A stretch of DNA of 64,000 bases, taken from assembly GCA_016217675.1 (NCBI GenBank), contig JACRHC010000033.1:1-64000 (forward strand). The letters run 5' to 3'. Source of the DNA: Nitrospirota bacterium. Lineage in GTDB: Bacteria > Nitrospirota > Thermodesulfovibrionia > Thermodesulfovibrionales > UBA6898. Under the pieces are notes generated by a model. It did no database searches, was not told the origin of the DNA, and saw only the letters and a program-made list of their open reading frames with translations. The position numbers and the translations under genes were made by a program. This document shows positions 39,161-47,916 of this stretch, piece after piece. Every line of letters begins with the position of its first letter. Position 1 is the first letter of the stretch.

Positions 39161-40856
39161 GGCGCTTACCCTCCTGTCCATGTGCTGACTGCCCCTGCCA
39201 AGCTTCCAGAGCTTTGCGCAGATTAAAAAACATGCGCTCGTGCCCCAGGGCCGCCCCAAGCGGTGAGCGCTCTATTATTTTCAGCAGATCGGGATTGACT
39301 GCTGCCAGCCACAGGGTGATGCCGCGGCTGCGCAGGTTTTCCTCTGCCTCGGTCAGCATGAGCAGGGCAGTATATTCGATGTCCGGAATCGCGCTGCATT
39401 CCAGCACCATGACCCGCGGCTCTGTCTGTGCCACGAGGGCCTTCATCTTATCACGGGCATTCTCAGCGTTGGCAAAGGTGAGACGTCCTTCTGTCCGCAG
39501 CATCAACAGACCGGGAAAAGTTTCATCGCTTTCATTGTCGCCTGCGCGGCGGAAGATGCCCTTCTGCCGGTTGTAGGCAACAGCATACACAGGAGGATGA
39601 TTGGCCTGATAAAAGAGCGTCAGGATCGAAATGGCCACAGCGATCAGGATGCCTTCGAGGGTGCCGATAAAGATGACACCGGCCAGGGTCACGAGCGCCC
39701 ATATCAGTTCCATCCTGCGGATGCGAACAATAGCCCGGAAGGTCTCAGGCTTGATCATCGAGACTGAGGCCACCAGGATCAGCGCACCCAGGGCCGCCTG
39801 CGGAAGCAGTCCGATCACACGAGACAGGAGCAGCAGACTGAGCAGCACCACTGCCGCATTAATCCATTGCGCCATCTGGCTGCTCACGCCCGCCTTGTCC
39901 GCAACAGCTGTCTGCGACGCGCCGCCACCGGCAGGCAGACCCCCGACCATTGCCGAGGCCACGTTCGCTGCCCCTATTGCAAGCAGTTCCTGATTGGCAT
40001 TGACCGGCGCGTCATTACGGGCACAGAAGGTGCGCGCCGCCGCTGCCGATTCGGTAAAAGACATCAGGGCGATCCCAAGCGCAGCCGGCCATAACAGGGT
40101 GACCAGTGAGAGGTCAGGAAGCGCAAGCGACGGCAGGCCGGACGGCACTGTTCCGACCGACTTGACACCCAGCGCCTCTAATCCGAATACAGCCGAGGCA
40201 GCTATGCTCAAGGCCACCCATATAAGTGGGGCGGACAGTTTAGGAAACAGACGCGGCAGACTGATGAGAACCACGATCCCGATCAGTGCCACGAATGCGG
40301 TTACCCCATGGACCTGCGGCAAGAGTCCAGGCAGTTCCAGCAAGGCGCCGACTGAGGTCTTGCTCGTCACATGGACGCCCAGCACTGATTTCATCTGACC
40401 GATCAGGATGACCACTCCCACGCCTGCTTCGAAACCGATAAGCACAGGTTTTGAAATGAAGTTCGCCAGGAACCCCAGCCTCAATAGCCGCGCTATGATC
40501 AGCACCCCGCCCACCAGCAGTGCCAGGGTCGAGGCCACGGCTGAGGCGCTGGCGCCGGTTTGGGCCGTGGTGATCACCACGATCTGGGCGGCAGTCAGCA
40601 TGGCAATGGCAGAGGTGGTGGTGACGCTCAGCGGACGCGAGGTTCCTAACAGAGGATAGATCAGCATCGCGGCAAGGGCAGTGTAGAGCCCTGCCTCAAC
40701 AGGCAGACCTGCGATGACCGCATAAGCCATCGCCTTGGGTATCACCACGGCGGCGGCAGTCAGTCCTGCCACCACATCAGCCCGCAGCCAGTCCTTCTGA
40801 TAGCTGGGCAGCCAGCTCAGAAACGGTATGTATCTTGTTAATATGCTATTTGCCAC
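39153..40856 (-). CDS. SulP-family anion transporter with STAS domain
   Basis: The 567-residue protein has the SulP signature region (RADVVAGLTAAAVVIPKAMAYAVIAGLP), about 12-14 membrane segments and a C-terminal STAS domain (about 435-555; MVLECSAIPDIEYTALLML). SulP proteins move sulfate, bicarbonate or carboxylates, mostly with Na+ or H+. It starts at GTG 40856, with AGAGAGG unusually far upstream. Its end is overlapped by the antiporter start, which suggests that anion uptake and proton/cation exchange work together. Confidence 0.9.
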   Translation of the reverse strand: MANSILTRYIPFLSWLPSYQKDWLRADVVAGLTAAAVVIPKAMAYAVIAGLPVEAGLYTALAAMLIYPLLGTSRPLSVTTTSAIAMLTAAQIVVITTAQTGASASAVASTLALLVGGVLIIARLLRLGFLANFISKPVLIGFEAGVGVVILIGQMKSVLGVHVTSKTSVGALLELPGLLPQVHGVTAFVALIGIVVLISLPRLFPKLSAPLIWVALSIAASAVFGLEALGVKSVGTVPSGLPSLALPDLSLVTLLWPAALGIALMSFTESAAAARTFCARNDAPVNANQELLAIGAANVASAMVGGLPAGGGASQTAVADKAGVSSQMAQWINAAVVLLSLLLLSRVIGLLPQAALGALILVASVSMIKPETFRAIVRIRRMELIWALVTLAGVIFIGTLEGILIAVAISILTLFYQANHPPVYAVAYNRQKGIFRRAGDNESDETFPGLLMLRTEGRLTFANAENARDKMKALVAQTEPRVMVLECSAIPDIEYTALLMLTEAEENLRSRGITLWLAAVNPDLLKIIERSPLGAALGHERMFFNLRKALEAWQGQSAHGQEGKRHV

Positions 40857-40888
40857 GGTAATTTTTCACTATATCCTCTCTCATCTCT

Positions 40889-41377
40889 CTACAGGATTCC
40901 GCCGTATTCTTCATCTTCATGCTCCTGAACATTTCTTGCGGCGCTTTGAGCGCGCTTCACAAGAAAATAACTGAAGGCAAGGGCCAGCAGAAGGCTGGAG
41001 AAGCCAAACAGTATCAACGGCTCAATATGGTGCAGATCGATTTCAAGGACGTGCCGGCCCATGGCGATCAGGCCGACCAGCAGTATCACCTCGACCCTCA
41101 CCGTATGCTCCCGGAAATAGACCTTGACCGTATCTAACAGTTCAAGGCCAAGCAGCACCAGCAGTATCCCTGAAAAGGCGCGCAGCGCAGCCTGCTGCAG
41201 ATCAGCAATGTCTTCGATCCCGGTTACGATCGTTCCCAGCCTGCTCACAAAAAGGTAAGCCACAACTCCCAAAATAACCGCTACGATCACGACCAGCAGA
41301 AGGGCAAGCGCAGCAACAACGATCCCCTCGAACTTCTCAACTAATGCTGTCCAGGGTAATTTTTTCCCCTCTGCCAT
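40889..41377 (-). CDS. PsiE-like phosphate-starvation membrane protein
   Basis: The 162-residue protein has four membrane helices with the PsiE pattern: VVAALALLLVVIVAVILGVV, LLVLLGLELLDTVKVYFREHTVRVEVILLVGLIAMGRHVLEID, and a last helix with LLALAFSYFLVKRA. PsiE-type proteins are unexplained inner-membrane proteins, in E. coli under Pho and cAMP-Crp control. It lies 32 bases upstream of SulP in the same direction. Confidence 0.83.
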   Translation of the reverse strand: MAEGKKLPWTALVEKFEGIVVAALALLLVVIVAVILGVVAYLFVSRLGTIVTGIEDIADLQQAALRAFSGILLVLLGLELLDTVKVYFREHTVRVEVILLVGLIAMGRHVLEIDLHHIEPLILFGFSSLLLALAFSYFLVKRAQSAARNVQEHEDEEYGGIL

Positions 41378-41414
41378 CAGTTATCTCCGTTTTTAAACGT
41401 TGAGTATTGCGGGC

Positions 41415-42581
41415 TCACAGTCCAATCAGCCTCATAAAAAACTTTTCAGTCAGCTCTGCCACAGGATACTTCATAAGAAGAAGCGGCAGCATCGGCGCCA
41501 GCGCTGCCATTGATAGGTCCATCGCCAGACGCGTACTCAGCGGTACCCAGCGCATATTGCGTACCACGCCAAGGCTGTTGCCCAGGTCTGCCAGGGACTG
41601 CAGATCCGCTGTACCTAACAGGGGCTCTGTTGGGGCGGTGTCTGCATGCAGCCATTTCCTGTCAAAGCCGTTCACATAACTTGCCGCAAATTCCATATAT
41701 TCACTCAGGCCCTTCACCCGGCAGGCCCAGAGCCTGGATGAGAAGATAAACAGAGGCCCGATAAACAGCAGCGCATCCAGCACGAGAATAAGCGCAAGCG
41801 ACGGGTAGATGGCCTCAAAGGCCATAGTGCCCGAGGCCAGGCCCTCAGCGAACGCTGCCGACTGGACCGCAGAGAGCGCAAAGACCAGCGACGTGAAATG
41901 TGTCTGCACAATTTCGAGATAGCCCAAACCTGCAGCGCTGTCCGGATGTGTAGGCACAAGGTTGAGCTCGATCTTCGAAACGCGCCAGAGGAACCAGCAC
42001 CAGAGGCCGAGCCGCCAGAGCCAGCGAAACATAAGAAAGCGGAAAAGCGGCAGGCAGATAAACCAATACCACCAGCTGGCCAGGGAACCCTCGGTTAGGG
42101 CACGGCTCGGGTCATAGGTCGCTGTTGCTCCTGCCAGGTGCAGCTGTGTCCCGAGCAGCGGCAGCAACGCAGCAAACAGCAGGCATATCACCTCCGGCAG
42201 GTACGAGTCCTTCCATCTGATCACGCGTGCAATTTCAGATTTTAGGGTCGGAATTGCGTTTTGAGACACAATCCCTGAAATAACAATATTGCGGACGAAC
42301 TCTGCCATCCGGGGGACCACCAGTGTTTCGCACAGGAAAAAGAGCGGGATTGCCAATAGCAGGCGCACATGAATGCCGATTATGGAGATAGAAGAGACCT
42401 TATGGCCCAATCCCTGCATAAGCGCCAACAACAGAAGTACACCCCAGGCCGACAGGCCGAGCGCCACCCCCAGCCTGACGGTGTTCGTTTCTTCGCGGAC
42501 CAGACCCAGCCCGGATCCCAGCCGGTGAAGCGGCCCGCCAAGCAGAGAGAAGTCAGGAATTTTGGCTTCTTTTTTCATCAT
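41415..42581 (-). CDS. Multi-pass membrane protein of unknown function
   Basis: The 388-residue protein has about six hydrophobic segments, for example LGVALGLSAWGVLLLLALMQ, LLLAIPLFFLCETLVV, WYWFICLPLFRFLMFRWLW and SLALILVLDALLFIGPLFIF. It has aromatic-rich loops and a soluble C-terminal stretch with LHADTAPTEPLLGTADLQSL. I recognise no named family. It belongs to the membrane island and runs in the same direction as its neighbours, 37 bases before PsiE. Confidence 0.75.
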   Translation of the reverse strand: MMKKEAKIPDFSLLGGPLHRLGSGLGLVREETNTVRLGVALGLSAWGVLLLLALMQGLGHKVSSISIIGIHVRLLLAIPLFFLCETLVVPRMAEFVRNIVISGIVSQNAIPTLKSEIARVIRWKDSYLPEVICLLFAALLPLLGTQLHLAGATATYDPSRALTEGSLASWWYWFICLPLFRFLMFRWLWRLGLWCWFLWRVSKIELNLVPTHPDSAAGLGYLEIVQTHFTSLVFALSAVQSAAFAEGLASGTMAFEAIYPSLALILVLDALLFIGPLFIFSSRLWACRVKGLSEYMEFAASYVNGFDRKWLHADTAPTEPLLGTADLQSLADLGNSLGVVRNMRWVPLSTRLAMDLSMAALAPMLPLLLMKYPVAELTEKFFMRLIGL

Positions 42582-42639
42582 GTAATTGCTTTCCGTTTCT
42601 CTTTAATCATTCCAACAACAATGACTTTCATCTTTTTTC

Positions 42640-43464
42640 TCAATCGCTTCCCCGCTTATAGCCCGGCGCCAAAGGCGCCAGATCCCTATTGAATTTATTT
42701 TGAAGTTCGACCATGGCCTGCTGACTCACCCGGATCAGTCCCTGCTGCGGACGGTCGAGGTCAGCGATCAGGAACATAACACCCGTAAACGAAAGGACCA
42801 GCGCCAGTGAAACCATGAAACTGCGCGAGCCCACCAGTCCGGCCCGGTACCCCATCATAAACATCGACATGGCCGCAAGGAAAAAAAGAGTGCCCCATAT
42901 GGTGACGGGAACGCGGTTTCTGATTGCAACGGTCAACCGCTTGAGATGTAGATCGATCAACTCGTTGAGGGACTGTATGAAGAGCCCGGTCGTTATGGAA
43001 CCCGGGCTCTTTTGCCCGGCCTCAACAGCCTGTTCCCAGAGCTGGTCCTGCAGCGCTTCAGACCGGACCACGGCCTGCTGGAGTTCTGCCTTCCCCAGCT
43101 GGGGAGCCTTCACGCGCAGATCCACATAGTCCCGCAGAAGCCGGCGAACCTCCTCCCTGTGGGAATCGGGAAGGAGCGCTGCGCGGAGGTACGTGGTCCC
43201 TATAGCATTCGTTTCCTCAAGGAGCATATGCTTTCGCGAATCGTGCCGGGACGCTGCCGACCCGAAGGTGAACGCCAGCATGAAGGCAAGCAAGCCCGCA
43301 GTTGCTCCGGCCATGGCGCTGACAGACGACTCCAGCGCGGGATCTTTCTGGCGATGTCTTCTCCCCAGGAGATAGCCCACCTCGATAAAGAGAAAGACAA
43401 ACGCCACCGTCGCTAAAAAGAATTGCCATAATGAGAAACTATCAATAGTAATGCCTGACATCAT
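42640..43464 (-). CDS. DUF4239-type (bestrophin-like) membrane protein
   Basis: Starting at ATG 43464, the protein has 274 residues. The first membrane helix (LWQFFLATVAFVFLFIEVGYLLGRRHR) leads to AGATAGLLAFMLAFTFG and the ETNAIGTTYLRAALLP segment typical of DUF4239. After a long soluble helical region come two more helices (IWGTLFFLAAMSMFMMGYRA and FMVSLALVLSFTGVMFLIADLDRPQQG). The family resembles bestrophin-like channels, without proven transport. A longer start at 43527 has no family support. Confidence 0.82.
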   Translation of the reverse strand: MMSGITIDSFSLWQFFLATVAFVFLFIEVGYLLGRRHRQKDPALESSVSAMAGATAGLLAFMLAFTFGSAASRHDSRKHMLLEETNAIGTTYLRAALLPDSHREEVRRLLRDYVDLRVKAPQLGKAELQQAVVRSEALQDQLWEQAVEAGQKSPGSITTGLFIQSLNELIDLHLKRLTVAIRNRVPVTIWGTLFFLAAMSMFMMGYRAGLVGSRSFMVSLALVLSFTGVMFLIADLDRPQQGLIRVSQQAMVELQNKFNRDLAPLAPGYKRGSD

Positions 43465-43553
43465 GATATGTTCAATGCCCCTTTGGTCTCTTTTTTGTTT
43501 CTTGATTCGCTGCCGCGCCCGCCGCATTGCAGCGGCAGGCGCGGCTTGTTAAA

Positions 43554-45026
43554 TTATTTCACCAACTTGATATCCGGCAACACCCAGGTCCGGTCAAAGT
43601 AAGGCTGCGTCGGGGCGTAGAGGCGGAAATAGGTGAACCAGCCTTTGCCGGGCAGGGTCTTGATCCAGTTCTTTGCCGGCTTGCCGACAGGTGCTTTAGG
43701 CCCGAAATACAGGTCTACGGAGCCATCGGCGTTCTTGACGATGTCGTCGCGTGAGGAGCGGTCGGGATAGCTGCCGGTGTCGATCAGGCAGCGGCTTTCG
43801 TTGTCATAGACAGTGAAGGACCAGAACTGGCCGACTGGCGCATCCTTCGGCACATGCAGCGAGTAATTCTTGCCGCCGTCGAGCCACTCGCCGCTGCTGT
43901 CTTTCTGCGATTCGAGATAGAGCTGTCCGGCACCCACGGTGCGCCCCATCATGCCCTCGGTCACACCCACCGCCTCGTAGAACCACGACGAGCGCTCATC
44001 TAATTGTGTGTAGTTCGGCTTCTCCTGATTGGTCTCGGAAAGGAAGAGTGAAATCTCCCACTTCTTGCCCGGCCAGACAATCGCGCCTTCGAAGCGCTTG
44101 GCGTAGCCGTTGGCACGTGCCATCAGCTCGCCGACATTTGCAGCTTCCTCGAGAAGCTTCTTCTGCCTTGCATCGGGATTGAACGGTTTCCCCTTCTCGA
44201 TACCCAGGGGGACGAGCATGGCGAGGATGATGCGGTCGCGCTCGATAGCCGGTTCCTCGTTGATGAGGCGGGCCAGACCCTGCCAGTAGGCGAGGCCGCG
44301 CGGCTGTTCGCCCGTCCACTTCCTCCCCTCAGGGCGGATATGCCGGGTTGCCGGTGGATTGTCGCGCTGCTCATACGGGTAGATACGCAGTTTTCCGAGC
44401 AGCTCCGTGGCCTTCGCCTTGTCGGCATCAAGCCCGCGAATACCTGACCAGACGTTGTTCGTCGGGCAGCGGAAGACGAAGTACCCATCCGGCTTCATGT
44501 CAGGATGGCCGGGGCCGAGAATGAGGAATTTGCCCCCCTGGCCCTTGTCCGGGCCGATCGCGCCGGTATCGGTCAGCGGTCGCTGCCAGAAGTCCACGAT
44601 GCCGCCTGCCATGGCGCCGGCGGGGATCTCAAAGACCAGCGGGCCGGTCTTTTCCAGATTCGGAAACGCCATCGCATAGGGTGTCGTCGCATTGGCGGTG
44701 AGCAGGCCGAGTTTATCCTTATAGTCGAGGTAATCCACGTAATCAAAATTACCCGCTCCAAAGGTCTCGCGCTGTTCGCGCTGCCACTCGCCCATCCCCA
44801 TGTACGGCAAGGCCCAGATGTACGCCTGGGTGGCGCGCTGGAAGTCGAGGGCGTCATAGAGCTTGGTAACGGTTTTGTCGGTCGGGTATCCGTTCTTGAT
44901 TTCGAGCGTGCCGATTGGCGATTTGATGGTGCCGGTGGTGGGCAGTCCTTGCGCCTGCGCGGTTGTGAAGGCCAGCGCGCAAACGAGCGCAACGGCGATA
45001 AGGCTAATTTTACATACGGTTTTCAT
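43554..45026 (-). CDS. Exported DUF1254/DUF1214 protein
   Basis: The 490-residue protein has a signal peptide (MKTVCKISLIAVALVCALAFTTAQA). An N-terminal DUF1254 domain (about 60-200; AYIWALPYMGMGEW, TTPYAMAFPNLEKTGPLVFEIP) and a C-terminal DUF1214 domain (about 360-485; GQFWSFTVYDNESRCLIDTGSYPDR) follow. These proteins are widespread and periplasmic, without a known activity. A cytoplasmic paralogue (45330-46742) and the remnant of a third copy (46775-46865) lie next to it. GGAGAG precedes the ATG. Confidence 0.87.
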   Translation of the reverse strand: MKTVCKISLIAVALVCALAFTTAQAQGLPTTGTIKSPIGTLEIKNGYPTDKTVTKLYDALDFQRATQAYIWALPYMGMGEWQREQRETFGAGNFDYVDYLDYKDKLGLLTANATTPYAMAFPNLEKTGPLVFEIPAGAMAGGIVDFWQRPLTDTGAIGPDKGQGGKFLILGPGHPDMKPDGYFVFRCPTNNVWSGIRGLDADKAKATELLGKLRIYPYEQRDNPPATRHIRPEGRKWTGEQPRGLAYWQGLARLINEEPAIERDRIILAMLVPLGIEKGKPFNPDARQKKLLEEAANVGELMARANGYAKRFEGAIVWPGKKWEISLFLSETNQEKPNYTQLDERSSWFYEAVGVTEGMMGRTVGAGQLYLESQKDSSGEWLDGGKNYSLHVPKDAPVGQFWSFTVYDNESRCLIDTGSYPDRSSRDDIVKNADGSVDLYFGPKAPVGKPAKNWIKTLPGKGWFTYFRLYAPTQPYFDRTWVLPDIKLVK

Positions 45027-45088
45027 TCTTCTCTCCTTTTCCCGGTTAATTAGTGTCTGTGTATAAACTGCCTTTTTTGTTTATAGCC

Positions 45089-45186
45089 GTCATTGACCCG
45101 AAAATACCCCTCTCCCAACCCTCTCCCCCAAGGGGCGAGGGACAGAAAGTTTCCCTCCCTTGAGGGGAGGGATTTAAGGGAGGGTG
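45089..45186 (+). repeat. Family A repeat, inverted copy 2
   Basis: Near-identical inverted partner of 37291-37388. It lies directly upstream of the exported DUF1254 gene, about 65 bases before its start, so it is probably in the leader or separates it from the paralogue. Confidence 0.85.
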
Positions 45187-45219
45187 ATATTTTCATGCTC
45201 TTTTGTGAGCCATTGGCTC

Positions 45220-45298
45220 ATGTCGATTCCCGCGAAGGCGGGAATCCAGTTTTTTCAATATGTTCTGGATCCCCGGGTCAAGCCCGAGGATGACAAAC
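45220..45298. repeat. Family B-like repeat
   Basis: CGATTCCCGCGAAGGCGGGA forms a hairpin and GATCCCCGGGTCAAGCCCGA a second one, ending in GGATGACAAAC. It resembles the other family B elements only in ends and layout. Confidence 0.6.
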
Positions 45299-45329
45299 TT
45301 CAATTTATGGACAGACTCTATTAGCTTGT

Positions 45330-46742
45330 TCATTTCACCTTCTCTACCTGCGGCGGCATCCAGGTGCCGTCGAGGACGGCCTTCTCCGCCCAATAGGCAC
45401 GGATGTAAAGCGAGAACGTCCCCTCCGGCGCAGGCAGCCAGTTGCTTTCTTTTTCTGCGCCCGGCGATGTGGCGCAGGCATAGAGCGTCAGCGACCCATC
45501 GGCATTGTATTTGAGAGTCTTGTTTTTGGTGCCGAGCGAATAGCGGTTCAGCGGGTTCTTGTGAAAGAAGTGTTCCTCGTTATAGAGGGTGAGCGACCAG
45601 AAACCTTTCACCGGCGGGAGCTGCCCCTTCGGGAAGGTTATCGAGTAGAGATTCTTGCCGTTCAGTTGCTCTCCCTGTCTGTCGAAGTCGCGATAGAAGT
45701 ATTTGGTCTCCTCCGGCGTGTTCTCCAGGATGTTCGACTTGGCGGTGGCCGCGCGGTTGAGGTAGTCAGTGCCCCACTTGGCGTTGTTCACCGCCGAGTT
45801 CCAGCCGTTTCCTGCGTCCCGGCCGTTATGGCGCCATTGCAGAAATGATTTCATCAGCTCCTGCTCGGCAGCGATGGCGGTCTCCTTGAGCGTCTGGGCA
45901 ATGACCGGGTCCTTGGCCGCGGCATCCAGCACGCTGCCAATCCACTGGTAGAGGGCTTCCTCGCCCGGCAGCGGCGGCACGTTCTTCAGCACGGCCGGCA
46001 GTTGCTCGAAGAACAGCTCCGGAACGACCCATTTGGTCTCGCCGCCACCGGAGGATGACGGAGCCGGAAAGACCGGGACCTTCTTCCAGTCCTTGGGCTG
46101 CATCTTGCCGGTGTACTTAGAAAGCGGATAGAAGTTGATCTGATTGATCAGCGGCTGAATGGCCTCTCTATCCTCAGCCGTGTCGTCCAGGAAGACGCGC
46201 GGAACAGTAAGCACCATCTGTGTCGGTGAGTGTAAAACCGCCGCAATGCCGGCCGGAGCTTCGCCCTGCCAGCCCGGGGCGACGATCAGGTAGAAGCCGG
46301 GTTTGGTGCCGTAAGCCTTGCCGATCTGAGAGAATTCGTCAGTGCGCTGGTCATAAAGGGCATAGACCCAGAATCGGTCGCCGAAATCCGGGACCTGGAA
46401 GACAATAGGCTCCATGTCCAACTGGCTGACACCGAAGCCATAGGCAACATCCTGATTCGGGCAGGCAACGGCCCGTTGGTCGGGATTGACATAGTCAGTC
46501 AGCATCGTCGCCCCGTTAAAGGCCGCCGGCAGAATGCCGCCGATCAGGCCGGGCTCGGGCAGCTTGCTGAAGGCTGTGCTGCGGTTGCCCATGTTGACCA
46601 TCGGCCAGCCCCAGACATAGGCCATGCGTCCGACCATCTGGACATATTCCCTGGTCATCGTATTGCCGACTGCGGGGCCGGGCACCTCAGCAGCGGTTTT
46701 CGGCTGCGGTACTTGTTGCCCTTGAGCGTGTTCAGTTTTCAT
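45330..46742 (-). CDS. DUF1254/DUF1214 protein without signal peptide
   Basis: The protein has 470 residues, counted from ATG 46742, which has GGAGACAATA upstream; an ATG 12 codons earlier overlaps the stop of the third-copy remnant. The domains are DUF1254 (about 40-170; VWGWPMVNMGNRSTAFSKLP, ACPNQDVAYGFGVSQLDMEP) and DUF1214 (about 345-465; PPVKGFWSLTLYNEEHFFHK, DGTWMPPQVEKVK). Unlike its neighbour it shows no export signal, so it may act in the cytoplasm. Family function is unknown. Tandem copies suggest gene amplification at this locus. Confidence 0.85.
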   Translation of the reverse strand: MKTEHAQGQQVPQPKTAAEVPGPAVGNTMTREYVQMVGRMAYVWGWPMVNMGNRSTAFSKLPEPGLIGGILPAAFNGATMLTDYVNPDQRAVACPNQDVAYGFGVSQLDMEPIVFQVPDFGDRFWVYALYDQRTDEFSQIGKAYGTKPGFYLIVAPGWQGEAPAGIAAVLHSPTQMVLTVPRVFLDDTAEDREAIQPLINQINFYPLSKYTGKMQPKDWKKVPVFPAPSSSGGGETKWVVPELFFEQLPAVLKNVPPLPGEEALYQWIGSVLDAAAKDPVIAQTLKETAIAAEQELMKSFLQWRHNGRDAGNGWNSAVNNAKWGTDYLNRAATAKSNILENTPEETKYFYRDFDRQGEQLNGKNLYSITFPKGQLPPVKGFWSLTLYNEEHFFHKNPLNRYSLGTKNKTLKYNADGSLTLYACATSPGAEKESNWLPAPEGTFSLYIRAYWAEKAVLDGTWMPPQVEKVK

Positions 46743-46774
46743 TATTGTCTCCTTTTCTTTATTGTATGGTTTGT

Positions 46775-46865
46775 TCATTTCACTTTCTCAATGTCCGGCA
46801 ACGACCAGCTTTTGTCGAAGTAGGCTTCCGTCGGCGATGAGGCTAAGTTTGCATCTGTTTTTCAT
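46775..46865 (-). pseudogene. Remnant of a third DUF1254 gene: start and end joined by an internal deletion
   Basis: From ATG 46865 the sequence encodes MKNRCKLSLIA, matching MKTVCKISLIA of the gene at 45026. It then jumps, within shared CGCCG sequence and in a different frame, to PTEAYFDKSWSLPDIEKVK and a TGA at 46775-46777. That end matches PTQPYFDRTWVLPDIKLVK of the same paralogue. Even the GGAGAGAACAATG leader is conserved. About 460 codons are missing. The leftover reading frame from the ATG would make only a 25-residue peptide. Confidence 0.8.
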
Positions 46866-46918
46866 TGTTCTCTCCTTTCCTTGTCTAATCTCATTTGACC
46901 ACCCGGTTAGGCAGCTGT

Positions 46919-47749
46919 TCAAAAACCCACGACCTTGAGCCCGGCTTCGATGCTCCAGTCAGAGGATCTACCATTTCCCCAGCCGATGCCTGGCTTCACG
47001 TATCCGCTCCAAACCCCGTTGCCCGCGCGTCCCAGCAGATGGCCGTAAGTGAGCGTGGTTATGCCAATGAGTTGGTCGCGGTCCTTTTCCCAGTTCCACG
47101 CAAACGCCGGGTCCAAGATGACCCATTCCTTCAGCGAGCGACTGCGCCAGACAACATAGAGGTCGCACGTGCTCAGGTTCACATCCGCCCGCTTCGAGTC
47201 GCCGGCGAAGCTTACCGTCTGCTTGAACGACGGCGCGACAATCCACTCCTGAGACAGGAACAGGATCACGCTCGCACTGGGTTCGAACGACCATTTGCCC
47301 GCGCCCAACGCATCTGCTGTCGCTGTCGGCGCCACCAATCCCAGGCCGGCGGCAAAGGCTTTGCTGCGATCGAGATACAATATCTGACCATAGCGCATTG
47401 TCAGGTCGGCCAACCCGGTGTCTGTCTGGCCGGTCACATCCGTCCCTGCGAAGGGAAGCTCCAACGAGAATCTGGCACGACCGTGGTTGATGGGTTCGAA
47501 GTAAGTTAGGGTAGTCGTGTTGAGGTAAGCGCCGCCGTGGGCAAACGCAATGTACTCATTTGAGAGACTGAGAGTTCGTTGGAAGTTGCTGGGGTCTGTC
47601 CCCGTTTTGTCGGCTGTGCGAGTTTCCTGCCCGGCCTCGGTCGGCAGGGGAGAGGGTACTGTTTCAGCGCTGGCTGCGACCACGAGTATCAGCTCAAGAG
47701 CAAACACAATGAAAACGACGAAACAGGATGCTTTGTATGCAGTTTTCAT
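46919..47749 (-). CDS. Outer-membrane porin-like or transporter-like protein
   Basis: The 276-residue protein, counted from ATG 47749 with GGGAGGG upstream, has a signal peptide ending VVAASA. A beta-rich chain follows: FEPINHGRARFSLELPFAG, DLTMRYGQILYLDRSKAFAAGLGLVAPTATA, and alternating strands to the end GLKVVGF with a terminal phenylalanine. It looks like the same broad class of putative outer-membrane channels as 33770-34561. The longer open frame upstream crosses the divergent promoter region and is unlikely to be coding. Confidence 0.72.
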   Translation of the reverse strand: MKTAYKASCFVVFIVFALELILVVAASAETVPSPLPTEAGQETRTADKTGTDPSNFQRTLSLSNEYIAFAHGGAYLNTTTLTYFEPINHGRARFSLELPFAGTDVTGQTDTGLADLTMRYGQILYLDRSKAFAAGLGLVAPTATADALGAGKWSFEPSASVILFLSQEWIVAPSFKQTVSFAGDSKRADVNLSTCDLYVVWRSRSLKEWVILDPAFAWNWEKDRDQLIGITTLTYGHLLGRAGNGVWSGYVKPGIGWGNGRSSDWSIEAGLKVVGF

Positions 47750-47880
47750 TGTTCTGCCCTCCCTTTGATTGTTTGTTTTGACTATCCCAATTCCGTCCAT
47801 ACCCGTTAAACTTTTGTCCGTTTGCACAGAAACAGGGCTCATTAAGGTTTTTTCTTGCAATATTCCTTGATAATCCTTAC

Positions 47881-47910
47881 TTGACATTGCGATTTTCAAT
47901 GTTATATATT
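47881..47910 (+). promoter_or_regulatory. Promoter of the AAA_14/DUF4143 ATPase, leaderless type
   Basis: TTGACA (47881-47886) and TATATT (47905-47910) are 18 bases apart. The expected transcription start coincides with ATG 47917, and no Shine-Dalgarno sequence is present. Confidence 0.5.
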
Positions 47911-47916
47911 TTATCA

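Noticed and set aside
42617-42634. Half match to the Crp/Fnr palindrome (AATGACTTTCATC)
   Set aside because: Only one half-site and no -10 at the 21-base distance.
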